Notes: generated by a model not told the origin, from the sequence alone. DNA of 64,000 nucleotides from Anaerosolibacter carboniphilus (GCF_014205875.1 NZ_JACHEN010000006.1:105308-169307); one strand, 5' to 3'; numbered from the stretch's first letter, positions 1 through 8,931 are shown. Numbers and translations: made by a program.

Positions 1-46
1 AAAGAAACTATAACAATAAAGGATCAAAGCGCCTAAATATCATTAT

Positions 47-78
47 AAAGCGAGCAGCTTAAGCTGCTCGCTTTTTTT
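47..78 (+). terminator. Rho-independent terminator of an upstream gene outside the window
   Basis: A perfect inverted repeat has 14-base arms with no loop bases (AAAGCGAGCAGCTT and its complement) and is followed by a T run. It closes a transcription unit to the left and isolates the catabolic operon that starts near 190. The 46 bases before it show no recognisable gene. Confidence 0.85.
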
Positions 79-155
79 ATTTAAACTATTTGAAATGTAT
101 AGAAGATTCTATTTTGGGACAAAATAAAAAATTTGTAGAAAATGAATATAGTCGA

Positions 156-184
156 TTGACTTAAAAAAACAAACATGCTAAAAT
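156..184 (+). promoter_or_regulatory. Sigma-A promoter of the catabolic operon
   Basis: TTGACT at 156-161 and TAAAAT at 179-184 are separated by 17 bases. Transcription should begin near 190. The operator-like inverted repeat at 213-229 lies about 20 bases downstream of the expected start, a position suited to repression. Confidence 0.75.
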
Positions 185-212
185 GAAATCAAGTTCCAAA
201 TAGAGAAACTGA

Positions 213-229
213 GTTCCGTAGAACGGAAC
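213..229. promoter_or_regulatory. Inverted-repeat operator, probably for an IclR-family regulator
   Basis: GTTCCGT, a 3-base spacer (AGA) and ACGGAAC form a perfect 7+3+7 inverted repeat between promoter and first gene. The half-site GTTCC also occurs at 193-197. A related, less perfect site lies at 47495-47511 behind another promoter. Two IclR-family genes lie in the same island, so an IclR protein is the likeliest ligand. That assignment is inference. Confidence 0.6.
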
Positions 230-290
230 AACAAAATACATAGCAGGTAACTAAAAAAGAATTAAAAAGCAATGAAAAGGAGGGAGTAAT

Positions 291-1241
291 ATGCTTACAA
301 CTGAATTAGAAAAGGACTTGAAATGGCCATCCAGTATTGTTGTTTCGGAAGTTGGGCCAAGGGATGGTTTGCAAAATGAAAAAACCATGTTTACAGTTGA
401 ACAGAAAATAAGTTTGATCGAGCGTTCTGTAGAAGCTGGGGCAAAAATTATAGAAATCGGATCTTTTGTCAGTCCAAAAGCGATTCCTCAAATGGCTGAC
501 ACCGATGAAGTAGCGCGGCGAATGAAACGAGTGGATGGTGTGGAATATCGAGTTCTCGTGACAAATTTAAGGGGACTAGAGAGAGCAGAGGCTGCGGGGA
601 TTAAAAAGGCAAAGCTAACGGTGTCCGCTAGCAGAGCACATTCTTTAAGTAATTTAAACCGTACGCCAGAGGAAGTATTAAGAGGATTTGCAGAGTGTGC
701 TGAGTATGCAGCCACCCATGGTATTACCCTTTCAGGAGCCATCTCGACAGCCTTTGGATGTTCTATGGAAGGAAAGGTTCCTATAGAGCAGGTGATTACA
801 GCGATCAATGGGTTTAGAGAAATTGGTGTGAAGGAATTGTCTCTATCTGATACCACAGGGATGGCCCATCCTCAGCAAGTCTACGCCTATAGCGCAAGAG
901 TGAAGGAGCAATTTCCTGATATCACTTGGAATCTTCACTTTCATAATACAAGGGGAATGGGGCTTGCCAATGTGATGGCTGGTATGATGGCCGGCATTGG
1001 ACGATACGATGCCTGTTTTGCCGGTTTGGGCGGATGTCCTTTCGCCCCAGGGGCATCAGGAAATATTGCGACAGAAGACCTTATTCATATGTGTCACGAA
1101 ATGGGCATTGACACTGGATATGATTTGGATAAGATGATTTCCATTGGAAAGTATGTGCAAGAAGTCTTAGGAAAAGATACTTCTAGCTTTGTTTTAAAGG
1201 CTGGTAAATCCAGCGATATTGTGAAGGTACAAAATAAATAA
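291..1241 (+). CDS. HMG-CoA lyase family protein (DRE-TIM barrel), copy 1
   Basis: The 316-residue protein belongs to the metal-dependent DRE-TIM lyase family that cleaves 3-hydroxy-3-methylglutaryl-CoA into acetyl-CoA and acetoacetate. The N-terminal RDGLQNE motif carries the catalytic Arg-Asp pair. HFHNTRG supplies metal-binding histidines. GLGGCPFAPGASGN contains the family's signature catalytic cysteine (C249). The start follows AAGGAGGGAG. It is the first gene of an operon with an aldehyde dehydrogenase, a ThDP enzyme, a shikimate-type dehydrogenase and a TRAP transporter, and it has a close paralogue at 22632-23591. No leucine-degradation or mevalonate genes are nearby, so the substrate is probably another 3-hydroxy-acyl-CoA. 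Family assignment is firm; substrate is unknown. Confidence 0.85.
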   Translation: MLTTELEKDLKWPSSIVVSEVGPRDGLQNEKTMFTVEQKISLIERSVEAGAKIIEIGSFVSPKAIPQMADTDEVARRMKRVDGVEYRVLVTNLRGLERAEAAGIKKAKLTVSASRAHSLSNLNRTPEEVLRGFAECAEYAATHGITLSGAISTAFGCSMEGKVPIEQVITAINGFREIGVKELSLSDTTGMAHPQQVYAYSARVKEQFPDITWNLHFHNTRGMGLANVMAGMMAGIGRYDACFAGLGGCPFAPGASGNIATEDLIHMCHEMGIDTGYDLDKMISIGKYVQEVLGKDTSSFVLKAGKSSDIVKVQNK

Positions 1242-1302
1242 GAATAAGTTGCAGCAGATGCAACCAAAAATTATTTTTAAAATTTTAAGGAGGTAGTACA
1301 AT

Positions 1303-2712
1303 ATGGCAACTGAAATTACATTAGAACAACAACAGGAGTTAGATGAAGTTTTTGACCGCGCAAGGAAAGCGCTTGCGATTATTGAAACTTATGACCAAGA
1401 GAAAGTGGATCGTCTATGCCAGGCAGTAGCATGGGCAGTAGCAAACAAGAAGACGTTCCTTCGCTTGGTGGATATGGGAATCGAAGAGAGTGGTCTTGGA
1501 GATCCGGTAAGCAGAGAAGGAAAGCGGTTTAAAATCAGAGGAGTTCTTAGAGATGCACTTCGTCAAAAGAGTATAGGTGTGATCGAAGAAATCCCGGAAA
1601 AAGGTATTGTAAAATATGCAAAACCAGTTGGAATCATTGGATCCATCGTTCCAACAACAAATCCAGATTTAACACCAGCAGGAACAGCAATTTATGCGAT
1701 CAAAGCTAGAGACGTAGTAATCTTCTCACCACATCCACGTTCTAAGAAAACGACTTTTGAAACAGTAAAATTGATGAGAGAGGCCCTTGAAAGAGAAGGT
1801 GCACCAGCAGATATTCTTCAGTGTCTTACAAAAGTAAATATTCCAATGACAAAAGCCCTTATGAATAGATCAGACCTAGTTCTTGCAACTGGTGGTCCAG
1901 ACATGGTGAAATCAGCCTACAGCTCAGGTACTCCTGCCTATGGTGTTGGTGCTGGAAACTCTACCATGATCATTGATGAGACAGCAAACATCGAAGAAGC
2001 TGCTCGTAACACGATGCTGAGCAAAACATCAGATTTTGGATCAGGATGTTCTGCCGATGGCAACTTGATCATTGAAGCCAGCATCTTTGATAAGATGGTT
2101 GAACAACTTGTGAAAGAAGGCGGCTACCTGGCAAACGAAGAAGAGAAGGCTAAGCTAAAGGCAGTTATGTGGGATGAAGAGGGTCATAGACTATCCAATA
2201 CGGTAGCCATTGCACCACAAAAGCTGGCAGAAGCTGCTGGCTTTACGATTCCAGCAGACAGAAAGTTTATCATCGTTTATGGGGACGGCATTGGCAAAGA
2301 GAACTTCTTCTCCAACGAAAAATTAACAACCCTTTTAGCGGTTTACAAATATGAAGGATTTGAAAATGCCCTTGACATGATGAGAGGTATTTATGAGGTA
2401 AAAGGGAAAGGCCACTCTTGCGGAATTTACTCCTTCAACGATGACCACATTCATCGATTGGCATTGGCAGCACCTGTAAGTAGAATCATGGTTCGTCAGC
2501 CTCAATCCAAAGCAAATGCGGGAGCATTCAACAACGGAATGCCGATGACATCCAGTTTAGGCTGTGGAACTTGGGGTGGAAATATTATTTCCGAAAACGT
2601 GCACCTAAAGCACTACATGAATACAACATGGGTATCTAAGCCTATTCCAGAAGACAGACCATCTGACGCAGAATTATTCGGAGATTTCTACGATCCAGAG
2701 TGCGAGAAATAA
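1303..2712 (+). CDS. CoA-acylating aldehyde dehydrogenase
   Basis: The 469-residue protein belongs to the acylating branch of the aldehyde dehydrogenase superfamily (AdhE N-terminal/EutE/sulfoacetaldehyde dehydrogenase type), which converts an aldehyde, CoA and NAD(P)+ to an acyl-CoA. Visible landmarks are the VPTTNP segment near residue 120, the ATGGPDMVKSAYSSGTPAYGVGAGN stretch split around the cofactor site, and FGSGCSADG with the catalytic cysteine C249. The start follows AAGGAGG. It lies 61 bases after the lyase gene and 65 bases before the ThDP enzyme's start. The ThDP enzyme could deliver an aldehyde or aldehyde-acid to it. Overall look is closest to sulfoacetaldehyde dehydrogenase-type proteins, but no sulfonate gene accompanies it. 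Substrate is open. Confidence 0.85.
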   Translation: MATEITLEQQQELDEVFDRARKALAIIETYDQEKVDRLCQAVAWAVANKKTFLRLVDMGIEESGLGDPVSREGKRFKIRGVLRDALRQKSIGVIEEIPEKGIVKYAKPVGIIGSIVPTTNPDLTPAGTAIYAIKARDVVIFSPHPRSKKTTFETVKLMREALEREGAPADILQCLTKVNIPMTKALMNRSDLVLATGGPDMVKSAYSSGTPAYGVGAGNSTMIIDETANIEEAARNTMLSKTSDFGSGCSADGNLIIEASIFDKMVEQLVKEGGYLANEEEKAKLKAVMWDEEGHRLSNTVAIAPQKLAEAAGFTIPADRKFIIVYGDGIGKENFFSNEKLTTLLAVYKYEGFENALDMMRGIYEVKGKGHSCGIYSFNDDHIHRLALAAPVSRIMVRQPQSKANAGAFNNGMPMTSSLGCGTWGGNIISENVHLKHYMNTTWVSKPIPEDRPSDAELFGDFYDPECEK

Positions 2713-2777
2713 GAGACTGAATGAGGACATCGAGTCGATCTCCTTTAATAAAAAATGATTTGGAAGGAGTATACAAA

Positions 2778-4580
2778 TTGAAAAAGCTAATTTCTTATCA
2801 ATTAGTTGACTATTTAGAGAGAAGAGGCATTGAGCATGTCTTCGGCCTTTGTGGACACACGGTTATCGCAATGTTAGATGCTCTTAAAGACTCTAAATTA
2901 AACTTTGTATCTGTAAGACATGAGCAGGTAGCTGCCCACGCGGCAGATGCTTACGCAAGAATAACGCAAAAAGCCAGCGTAGTCCTTTGTCACTTAGGAC
3001 CAGGACTTACAAATGCAGTAACAGGGGTAGCTACAGCGTCTTTAGATGCAGTGCCGATGGTTGTAATTGCAGGAGATGTTCCTAGCTATTATTATGGAAA
3101 ACATCCTCATCAGGAAATCAATATGCACTGTGACGGATCTCAATACGATATCTACAAGCCCTTCGTGAAGAGAGCATGGCGAATTGATGTACCTGAATTG
3201 TTCCCAGAAATTCTTGACAAGGCTTTCAGACTTGCTGAATCTGGAAGACCAGGACCAGTGTTGATCTCTGTCCCTATGGATATGTTCTCAAGGGAATTAG
3301 ATCCAGTTCACTTTGAAAGAACATATCATGATTCCCATACGACTGTGAGACCAGCGCTGCCAAAAGAAACAGCAGTAGAAATAGCCAAGATGTTGATTGA
3401 AGCGAAAAACCCAGTGATCCACGGCGGTGGACAGCTGATTTATACCAATGCTTCAGAGGAACTGATAGAGTTGGTTGAATTCTTAGACATTCCTGTGACA
3501 AGAACGCTAATGGCCCAGGGGGCGATTCCAGATAATCATCCGCTACATGTGGGAATGACAGGATTCTGGGGAACGAACTTCGTAAATGAAGTATCAACTA
3601 GGGCCGATGTAATCCTAGGGGTAGGTACAAGATTTGCTGAAGCAGATAGCAGCTCTTGGTATAAGGGTGTAAGCTTCAATATTCCACCGACAAAGCTTAT
3701 TCAAATAGACCTAGATCCCATTGAAATTGGTAGAAACTATCCTGTAGCTTTAGGGGCAGTAGCAGATCCAAAGCAAGCATTAAAGGCAATCTTAGAAGCT
3801 GCAAAAGAGCTAAAGCCTGAGGGAATCGATAGACCTGAACTAAGAAAAGCAATCGCTGATTATAGAGCTGCATTCAAGGCATCTAACGTAGCGATCTCTG
3901 AAGATAACAGATTCCCAATGACACCACAGCGAATCTTGAAGGATGTAAGGGAAGTATTGCCTCAAGATGCCATCATCGCCACAGATGTGGGTTGGAATAA
4001 AAATGGCGTAAGCCAGCAGTTTGAAATCACACAACCAGGTACGATTCTGCATACAGGCGGTCTCGCTACCATGGGATTTGGACCAGCGGCAATCTTAGGT
4101 GCAAAATTAGCGGCTCCAGACAAAAAAGTAATCACTTTGGTTGGAGATGGTGGTTTTGGTACGAATCCAACGGTTATGGCTACAGCAGTAGAGCAAAATA
4201 TCCCTGTGGTATGGGTTGTTATGAATAACGGTGCTTTTGGTACGATTGCAGGACTAGAGGCGGCTCAATATCACCATTCTTTCGGTACCATCTTCAAAAA
4301 ACCAGACGGGACTCCTTATAACCCTGAGTGGGCTGAAGTTGCAAAGGCTTATGGTATCAAAAGCAAGAAAATAACATCAGCGGAAGAGTTCAAAGCTGCA
4401 TTTAAAGAGGCATTAGATTCCAATGAGCCATATTTATTAGATGTTCCGATGGAGAATATCCCAGTTCCTACAGATGGAATTTGGAACATCAATGATATCT
4501 ATACACCAAAAGAGAATGTTGCTGAAGGTAGATTAGTGTATGGTGAAGCAACAAGATCTAAGCACGTAGCAACAAAGTAA
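2778..4580 (+). CDS. Thiamine-diphosphate-dependent enzyme of the acetolactate synthase superfamily
   Basis: The 600-residue protein has the three-domain layout of ThDP decarboxylase/lyase enzymes: N-terminal Pyr domain with the activating glutamate E49 in RHEQ, a central domain, and a C-terminal PP domain with GDGG (456-459) followed about 27 residues later by NN, the ThDP/Mg motif. I chose the TTG start at 2778 because GGAAGGAG precedes it by 8 bases; an upstream ATG at 2721 lacks a ribosome site. True acetolactate synthase is supplied elsewhere (29159-30817), so this copy is catabolic. Candidates include an IolD-like or cyclohexane-1,2-dione-hydrolase-like ring opener, a 2-oxoacid decarboxylase, or a carboligase. 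Sequence alone does not decide. Confidence 0.8.
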   Translation: MKKLISYQLVDYLERRGIEHVFGLCGHTVIAMLDALKDSKLNFVSVRHEQVAAHAADAYARITQKASVVLCHLGPGLTNAVTGVATASLDAVPMVVIAGDVPSYYYGKHPHQEINMHCDGSQYDIYKPFVKRAWRIDVPELFPEILDKAFRLAESGRPGPVLISVPMDMFSRELDPVHFERTYHDSHTTVRPALPKETAVEIAKMLIEAKNPVIHGGGQLIYTNASEELIELVEFLDIPVTRTLMAQGAIPDNHPLHVGMTGFWGTNFVNEVSTRADVILGVGTRFAEADSSSWYKGVSFNIPPTKLIQIDLDPIEIGRNYPVALGAVADPKQALKAILEAAKELKPEGIDRPELRKAIADYRAAFKASNVAISEDNRFPMTPQRILKDVREVLPQDAIIATDVGWNKNGVSQQFEITQPGTILHTGGLATMGFGPAAILGAKLAAPDKKVITLVGDGGFGTNPTVMATAVEQNIPVVWVVMNNGAFGTIAGLEAAQYHHSFGTIFKKPDGTPYNPEWAEVAKAYGIKSKKITSAEEFKAAFKEALDSNEPYLLDVPMENIPVPTDGIWNINDIYTPKENVAEGRLVYGEATRSKHVATK

Positions 4581-4664
4581 ATGAATAAAAAGTCAAGAGA
4601 ATGGAAGTTATTGCAAAGGCTATAAAATAAATAATATTTCCTTAAGTTTCCCCAAACAGTTATA

Positions 4665-4700
4665 ATTGATGGAGAGGCCTTATGTGGCCTCTCACTATCA
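4665..4700. other. Stem-loop in the gap before the shikimate-type dehydrogenase
   Basis: ATTGAT plus GGAGAGGCC pairs with GGCCTCTC and ATCAAT around a short loop. There is no T run, so it is not a classical terminator. It sits inside the 217-base gap between the ThDP enzyme and the dehydrogenase, and could stabilise or process the operon mRNA. Confidence 0.5.
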
Positions 4701-4797
4701 ATTAAGCTTACGAACTGTAGAAACTATAACGAGTGAAAAAGTATGCAATGAATTATCAGAAAATTTCAAATCATAAAAAATAGGAAGGTGTAAAGAA

Positions 4798-5676
4798 ATG
4801 GCGCATCATTTAAATGGAAAAGCGAAGTTGGTTGGTTTGTTGGGATACCCAATATCCCACAGTCTTTCCCCTCAAATGCATAACACGGCATTTAGCCATC
4901 TAGGACTAGGTTACGCGTATCTTACTTTCGATACAAAAGAGGATAATTTAGATGACGTTGTAAAAGCAATGCGTGTATTGAATGTAAAAGGCTTTAATGT
5001 AACAATGCCAAACAAGGCAAACATCATACCATTATTGGATGAAGTAGCCCCAGAGGCCCAATGGATAGGGGCTGTAAATACTGTCTTAAATGATAATGGT
5101 AAGCTAATTGGATATAATACCGATGGAAGAGGATATGTACAGTCATTAAGAGAAGCAGGCATCGCTTTTGAAGGAAAAAGAATTGTAATGGCTGGTGCAG
5201 GTGGAGCTGGAAAGGCTGTGGCAGTTCAGCTGGCAGTTGATGGGGCAAAGGAAATCGTTATTCTTGATATGGTTGCAGATATGGCCGCAGCGCTTAGCAA
5301 TACAATCAACGAGAAGATACCAAGCTGTAAAACCCAAGGGCTTGCTTTCAGTGATGAAAATCTAAAAGAGGCATTACAGACGGCAGACATACTGGTTAAC
5401 TGCACACCTTTAGGAATGACTCCCCATGAAGATAAAAGCATTATTGCAGATCCTAGTGTGCTGCGTCGAGAACTGATCGTATCGGATGTAGTTTATAAGC
5501 CTGCCAAGACAAAACTATTGAAGATGGCAGAGGCTGCAGGATGTAGAACGATTAATGGTTTTGGCATGATGATTTGGCAAGGGGCTATGGCATTCAAGAT
5601 TTGGACGGGAGAAGATATGCCAGTAGATTTGGTAAAACAAAAGTTTATGGAAACTTTAGGAGCAGCAGGAAAGTAA
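4798..5676 (+). CDS. Shikimate/quinate dehydrogenase, NAD-type (AroE/YdiB/QsuD family)
   Basis: The 292-residue protein has the full shikimate dehydrogenase signature: SHSLSP (S22, S24) for the substrate carboxylate, catalytic K73 in NVTMPNK, N94 in GAVNT, D109 in NTDG, the dinucleotide loop GAGGAGKA (133-140) and Q261 near the C terminus. NADP-using biosynthetic AroE proteins carry NRT after the second strand of the cofactor domain. Here that position reads ILDMV with D157, the acidic residue expected for NAD, as in catabolic quinate/shikimate dehydrogenases. It sits between a ThDP enzyme and a TRAP transporter, not with aromatic-biosynthesis genes. I infer a catabolic oxidation of quinate, shikimate or a related acid. 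Confidence 0.85.
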   Translation: MAHHLNGKAKLVGLLGYPISHSLSPQMHNTAFSHLGLGYAYLTFDTKEDNLDDVVKAMRVLNVKGFNVTMPNKANIIPLLDEVAPEAQWIGAVNTVLNDNGKLIGYNTDGRGYVQSLREAGIAFEGKRIVMAGAGGAGKAVAVQLAVDGAKEIVILDMVADMAAALSNTINEKIPSCKTQGLAFSDENLKEALQTADILVNCTPLGMTPHEDKSIIADPSVLRRELIVSDVVYKPAKTKLLKMAEAAGCRTINGFGMMIWQGAMAFKIWTGEDMPVDLVKQKFMETLGAAGK

Positions 5677-5707
5677 GCTATGAAAAGAAAAAATGGAGGT
5701 GAATAAA

Positions 5708-6190
5708 ATGGGTGTTTTAAAATGGTTAAATGAGCACTTTGAAGAATCCATACTATTAATTTTATTAATTGTGATGACCTGTGTCATGGGTGTTCAGGTG
5801 ACAATGCGTTATTTGCTTAATGCATCCCTGTCTTGGTCAGAAGAGCTTACCCGATATATGTTTGTATGGTCTGCCTTTATTAGTGTCAGCTACTGTATCA
5901 AAAAAGGAATATCCATTAGAATTGATCAATTTACAAATATGATGCCGCAGTCAGCACAAAAAGTATTGGGAATCATTACGAGAATCGTCATGTTGATATT
6001 CTTTGCTTATGTATTCAGATATGCGCTAATTGTGGTCGGAACTACTTATGTCAATGGACAAACCAGTCCAGCTTTAGGATTGCCAATATATTTGGTGCAG
6101 GTATCCTCCGTGATAGGTTTTGGATTGGCTGTTGTGAGGATTCTTCAAAGCTTTTGGGGTGATTTAAAGTCAGTCAAAACTGCTAGATAA
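5708..6190 (+). CDS. TRAP transporter small membrane subunit (DctQ type)
   Basis: The 160-residue protein has four hydrophobic segments, the arrangement of DctQ subunits. The motif SWSEELTRYMFVW after the first pair of helices is typical of the family. The start at 5708 has GGAGGT eight bases upstream; an in-frame GTG at 5693 has none. It pairs with the large DctM subunit encoded 86 bases downstream to form the membrane part of a sodium-driven, binding-protein-dependent uptake system for organic acids. Confidence 0.9.
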   Translation: MGVLKWLNEHFEESILLILLIVMTCVMGVQVTMRYLLNASLSWSEELTRYMFVWSAFISVSYCIKKGISIRIDQFTNMMPQSAQKVLGIITRIVMLIFFAYVFRYALIVVGTTYVNGQTSPALGLPIYLVQVSSVIGFGLAVVRILQSFWGDLKSVKTAR

Positions 6191-6276
6191 GCTCAAACGA
6201 TAAAAGCAATTGTAATAATGATTTATATATATTTTTCTAATAAAAGATCGAAGTAGATAGAGAGGGGGAGTTTTTT

Positions 6277-7569
6277 TTGTCAGTCGGTATCTTATTTCTC
6301 ATCTTTGCCATAGGCATGGCGATATCTATTCCTGTAGGTACAGTATTGGGACTTTTAGCAGTTCTTCCAAATTTATTCAACCCAGCGTTCCCAGCCAATG
6401 CTCAGCTTGTTATTCGGAGTATGCTGGGCGGTGTAGATAGCTTTCCGATCCTTGCGGTACCTATGTTCATATTATCAGGTATCATCATGGCCCGTGGGGG
6501 TGTGTCCAAGAAACTATTTAATGTGTTCTCATTCTTTATAGGGAATAAAACAGCAGGTATGCCAATCGCCGTTATCGTTACTTGCTTGTTCTACGGTGCG
6601 ATTTCAGGTTCAGGTCCGGCAACTACAGCGGCTGTTGGTTCTATGACAATTCCAATTTTGATGAGTCTTAACTATGATAGGGTATTTGCTACAGCATTGG
6701 TTGCCGTAGCTGGTGGATTAGGGGTTATCATTCCACCAAGTATTCCATTCATCCTATATGGGATGACGTCAGGTGCTTCTGTAGGTAAACTATTTATTGC
6801 GGGGGTACTCCCAGGTCTATTGATTGGCGGTTGTTTAATGGCATATGCGTACTATTACTGCCGTACAAAGGGAGAGGACAAGGAAAAATTACATGAACAT
6901 TATCATGCCATCAGAAGCCAAGGTTTCTTGAAAGTTTTCAAAGACAGCTTCTGGGCGTTATTAACACCAGTAATTATCTTAGGAAGTATTTACAGTGGTG
7001 TTGCATCTCCAACAGAGGCCGCTACTATTTCTGTGTTCTATGCTTTAATTATCAGTTTATTCGTCTATAAGAGTTTGACATTTAAAGATATCATCCCGGT
7101 GTTTAAAGAAAGTATTTCCACTTATGCACCGCTTCTGTTCATTTTAGCTGCAGCGATCGCCTTCGCAAGGGTATTGACCTTGATGCAGGCGCCTCAGCAG
7201 GTGGCAGCTGCAATCACATCCGTATTTACAACAAAGTTCTCCGTGTTGGTGGTTATCAACATTCTACTGCTCTTTGTTGGTATGGTAATGGATACTGGTC
7301 CAGCAATCTTGATTTTGACACCGATCTTGGTGCCGATTACCAATGCTGTAGGAGTTGATCCAGTACACTTCGGTATCATTATGGTAGTAAACCTTGCGAT
7401 CGGTTTCGTAACACCACCTGTGGGAATTAACTTATTCGTAGGAAGTTCATTGACGGGTATCCCAGTTGTAGAAATCTCAAAGAAAGCTGCACCTTTTATT
7501 GTAGCATTCCTTATTGCATTAATCTTTATCACTTTTGTACCAGAAATCAGCTTACTTCTTACCCGATAG
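6277..7569 (+). CDS. TRAP transporter large permease (DctM type)
   Basis: The 430-residue polytopic membrane protein has the length and repeat pattern of DctM. It includes GAISGSGPATTAAVGS near residue 110, the PPSIPFILYG segment near 150, and PPVGINLFVGSSL near 380, which together form the family's substrate and ion path. Translation starts at TTG 6277 behind GAGGGGGA. DctQ lies upstream and the binding protein downstream. Genetic coupling with catabolic dehydrogenases argues for a carboxylate substrate consumed by this operon. Confidence 0.93.
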   Translation: MSVGILFLIFAIGMAISIPVGTVLGLLAVLPNLFNPAFPANAQLVIRSMLGGVDSFPILAVPMFILSGIIMARGGVSKKLFNVFSFFIGNKTAGMPIAVIVTCLFYGAISGSGPATTAAVGSMTIPILMSLNYDRVFATALVAVAGGLGVIIPPSIPFILYGMTSGASVGKLFIAGVLPGLLIGGCLMAYAYYYCRTKGEDKEKLHEHYHAIRSQGFLKVFKDSFWALLTPVIILGSIYSGVASPTEAATISVFYALIISLFVYKSLTFKDIIPVFKESISTYAPLLFILAAAIAFARVLTLMQAPQQVAAAITSVFTTKFSVLVVINILLLFVGMVMDTGPAILILTPILVPITNAVGVDPVHFGIIMVVNLAIGFVTPPVGINLFVGSSLTGIPVVEISKKAAPFIVAFLIALIFITFVPEISLLLTR

Positions 7570-7695
7570 GTTAAATCAAGGGAGAAAGAAAATGCTATGA
7601 TTTTGAGCGGATTTAATTTTATAAGAGTTGACGTAGTTTCAAAAATGAAATCAACGCTTGTACTTTAAAAATAAAAAGAAGAGAGGAATGGGAGA

Positions 7696-8745
7696 ATGAA
7701 AAGATTTAAAAGCATGATCGCACTAACAATGATAGTGCTAATGATGTTATCATTAGCAGCATGTGGAGCAAAACCTGCTCAAGAAGCACAAAATGGAGAG
7801 AAAGCACCTGAAGCAAGTGCGGAGCCACGTACATTCAACTTAGCAATGGATAGTCCAGAAGATACCGTAACATATCTATTTGGACAAAAGTTTGGTCAAT
7901 TACTTGAAGAAAAATCAGGTGGTAAGTTCAAAGTTCAGCTTTATGCCAATGGACAAATGGGTAGCGACAAAGAAATCGCAGAGAGCGTACAGACTGGAAA
8001 CCTTGACTTTGTTGTTCAAACGACAGCACCTCAGGTAAACTTTGTTCCTAAGCTTGCAGTATTTGATATGGCGATGGTTTATCCAGATGCAGCAACAGCG
8101 AGAAAAGTACTTGACGGTCCTTTCTTTGATACCATCTCTAAAGTATATGAGGAGTCTGGTTTTAAAATCTTAGGCTTTGCAGATCAAGGGTTCAGAACAT
8201 TAACTTCAAACAAGAAAGTTCAAACATTAGCAGATCTTAAAGGTCAAAAAATCAGAACGATGGAAAATCCAAACCATATCGAATTCTGGAAATCTTTAGG
8301 TGCAAACCCTACACCAATGGCTTGGGGTGAAGTGTATATCGGATTACAGCAGGGTGCAATCGATGGACAGGAAAATCCTTACGAAGTTATCGCGGCTAAC
8401 AAGATCTACGAGCAACAAAAATATGTAATCAACACAAACCATATGCTTCATACATTGACATTGATCACAAACCCAGCTCTTTATAATGGTTTATCTCCAG
8501 AAGATCAAAAAATCTTTGATGAAGCGGCTGCTGAAGCAAAGGTATTTGCTAGAGAACAAGCAGATGCTCGTTTAGCAGATAGAGCGAAAATCATCACAGA
8601 CAATGGTGCTGAGATTCTTGACATTTCCCCTGAAGTACGTGCAGAAATGCAAGCAAAAGCTGAAAGTGCTTATGATCTGATTCGATCAAAAGTTGGCGAT
8701 GAATTGGTAGACGGTCTATTAAACGCAGTAAAAGAAGTGAAGTAA
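7696..8745 (+). CDS. TRAP transporter substrate-binding lipoprotein (DctP type)
   Basis: The 349-residue protein starts with a lipoprotein signal peptide ending in the lipobox LAAC, followed by a low-complexity linker rich in Ala, Glu and Gln. In Gram-positive cells this anchors the receptor on the outer face of the membrane. The body shows DctP landmarks: NGQMGSDKEIAESVQTGNLDF, the GLKxxR-like segment DLKGQKIRTMENP, and GEVYIGLQQGAIDGQENP. The arginine in KIRTMENP is expected to bind the substrate carboxylate. It is the last gene of the operon and is followed by a strong terminator. Confidence 0.93.
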   Translation: MKRFKSMIALTMIVLMMLSLAACGAKPAQEAQNGEKAPEASAEPRTFNLAMDSPEDTVTYLFGQKFGQLLEEKSGGKFKVQLYANGQMGSDKEIAESVQTGNLDFVVQTTAPQVNFVPKLAVFDMAMVYPDAATARKVLDGPFFDTISKVYEESGFKILGFADQGFRTLTSNKKVQTLADLKGQKIRTMENPNHIEFWKSLGANPTPMAWGEVYIGLQQGAIDGQENPYEVIAANKIYEQQKYVINTNHMLHTLTLITNPALYNGLSPEDQKIFDEAAAEAKVFAREQADARLADRAKIITDNGAEILDISPEVRAEMQAKAESAYDLIRSKVGDELVDGLLNAVKEVK

Positions 8746-8831
8746 TAAGAATAAAAACAAAGGATAGCACGTAATACTATTTTTTAAAACTGCATCAAAT
8801 AGTTGTGTTACGGGTGGACTTTGAGAGCCAT

Positions 8832-8882
8832 AACCTGCGATTGTTTTCGAGAAAGCTCTTGGAAAACGATCGCAGGTTTTTT
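8832..8882 (+). terminator. Terminator of the catabolic operon 291-8745
   Basis: AACCTGCGATTGTTTTC pairs with GAAAACGATCGCAGGTT with one mismatch around a 12-base loop and is followed by six T bases. It lies between the TRAP receptor gene and the MFS gene, so the latter depends on read-through or its own promoter. Confidence 0.85.
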
Positions 8883-8931
8883 GGCATCAAAGGGTTTGTC
8901 ATTGATATTGAATGGATGGGGAGAATGTACA

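Noticed and set aside
1303..8745. Sulfonate (taurine/isethionate/sulfolactate) degradation as the role of the first operon
   Set aside because: The aldehyde dehydrogenase resembles sulfoacetaldehyde dehydrogenase and a ThDP enzyme is present, but I see no sulfite exporter, Xsc-type signature, sulfolactate gene or sulfite-handling gene. The shikimate-type dehydrogenase fits a ring acid better. It is kept only as an alternative.
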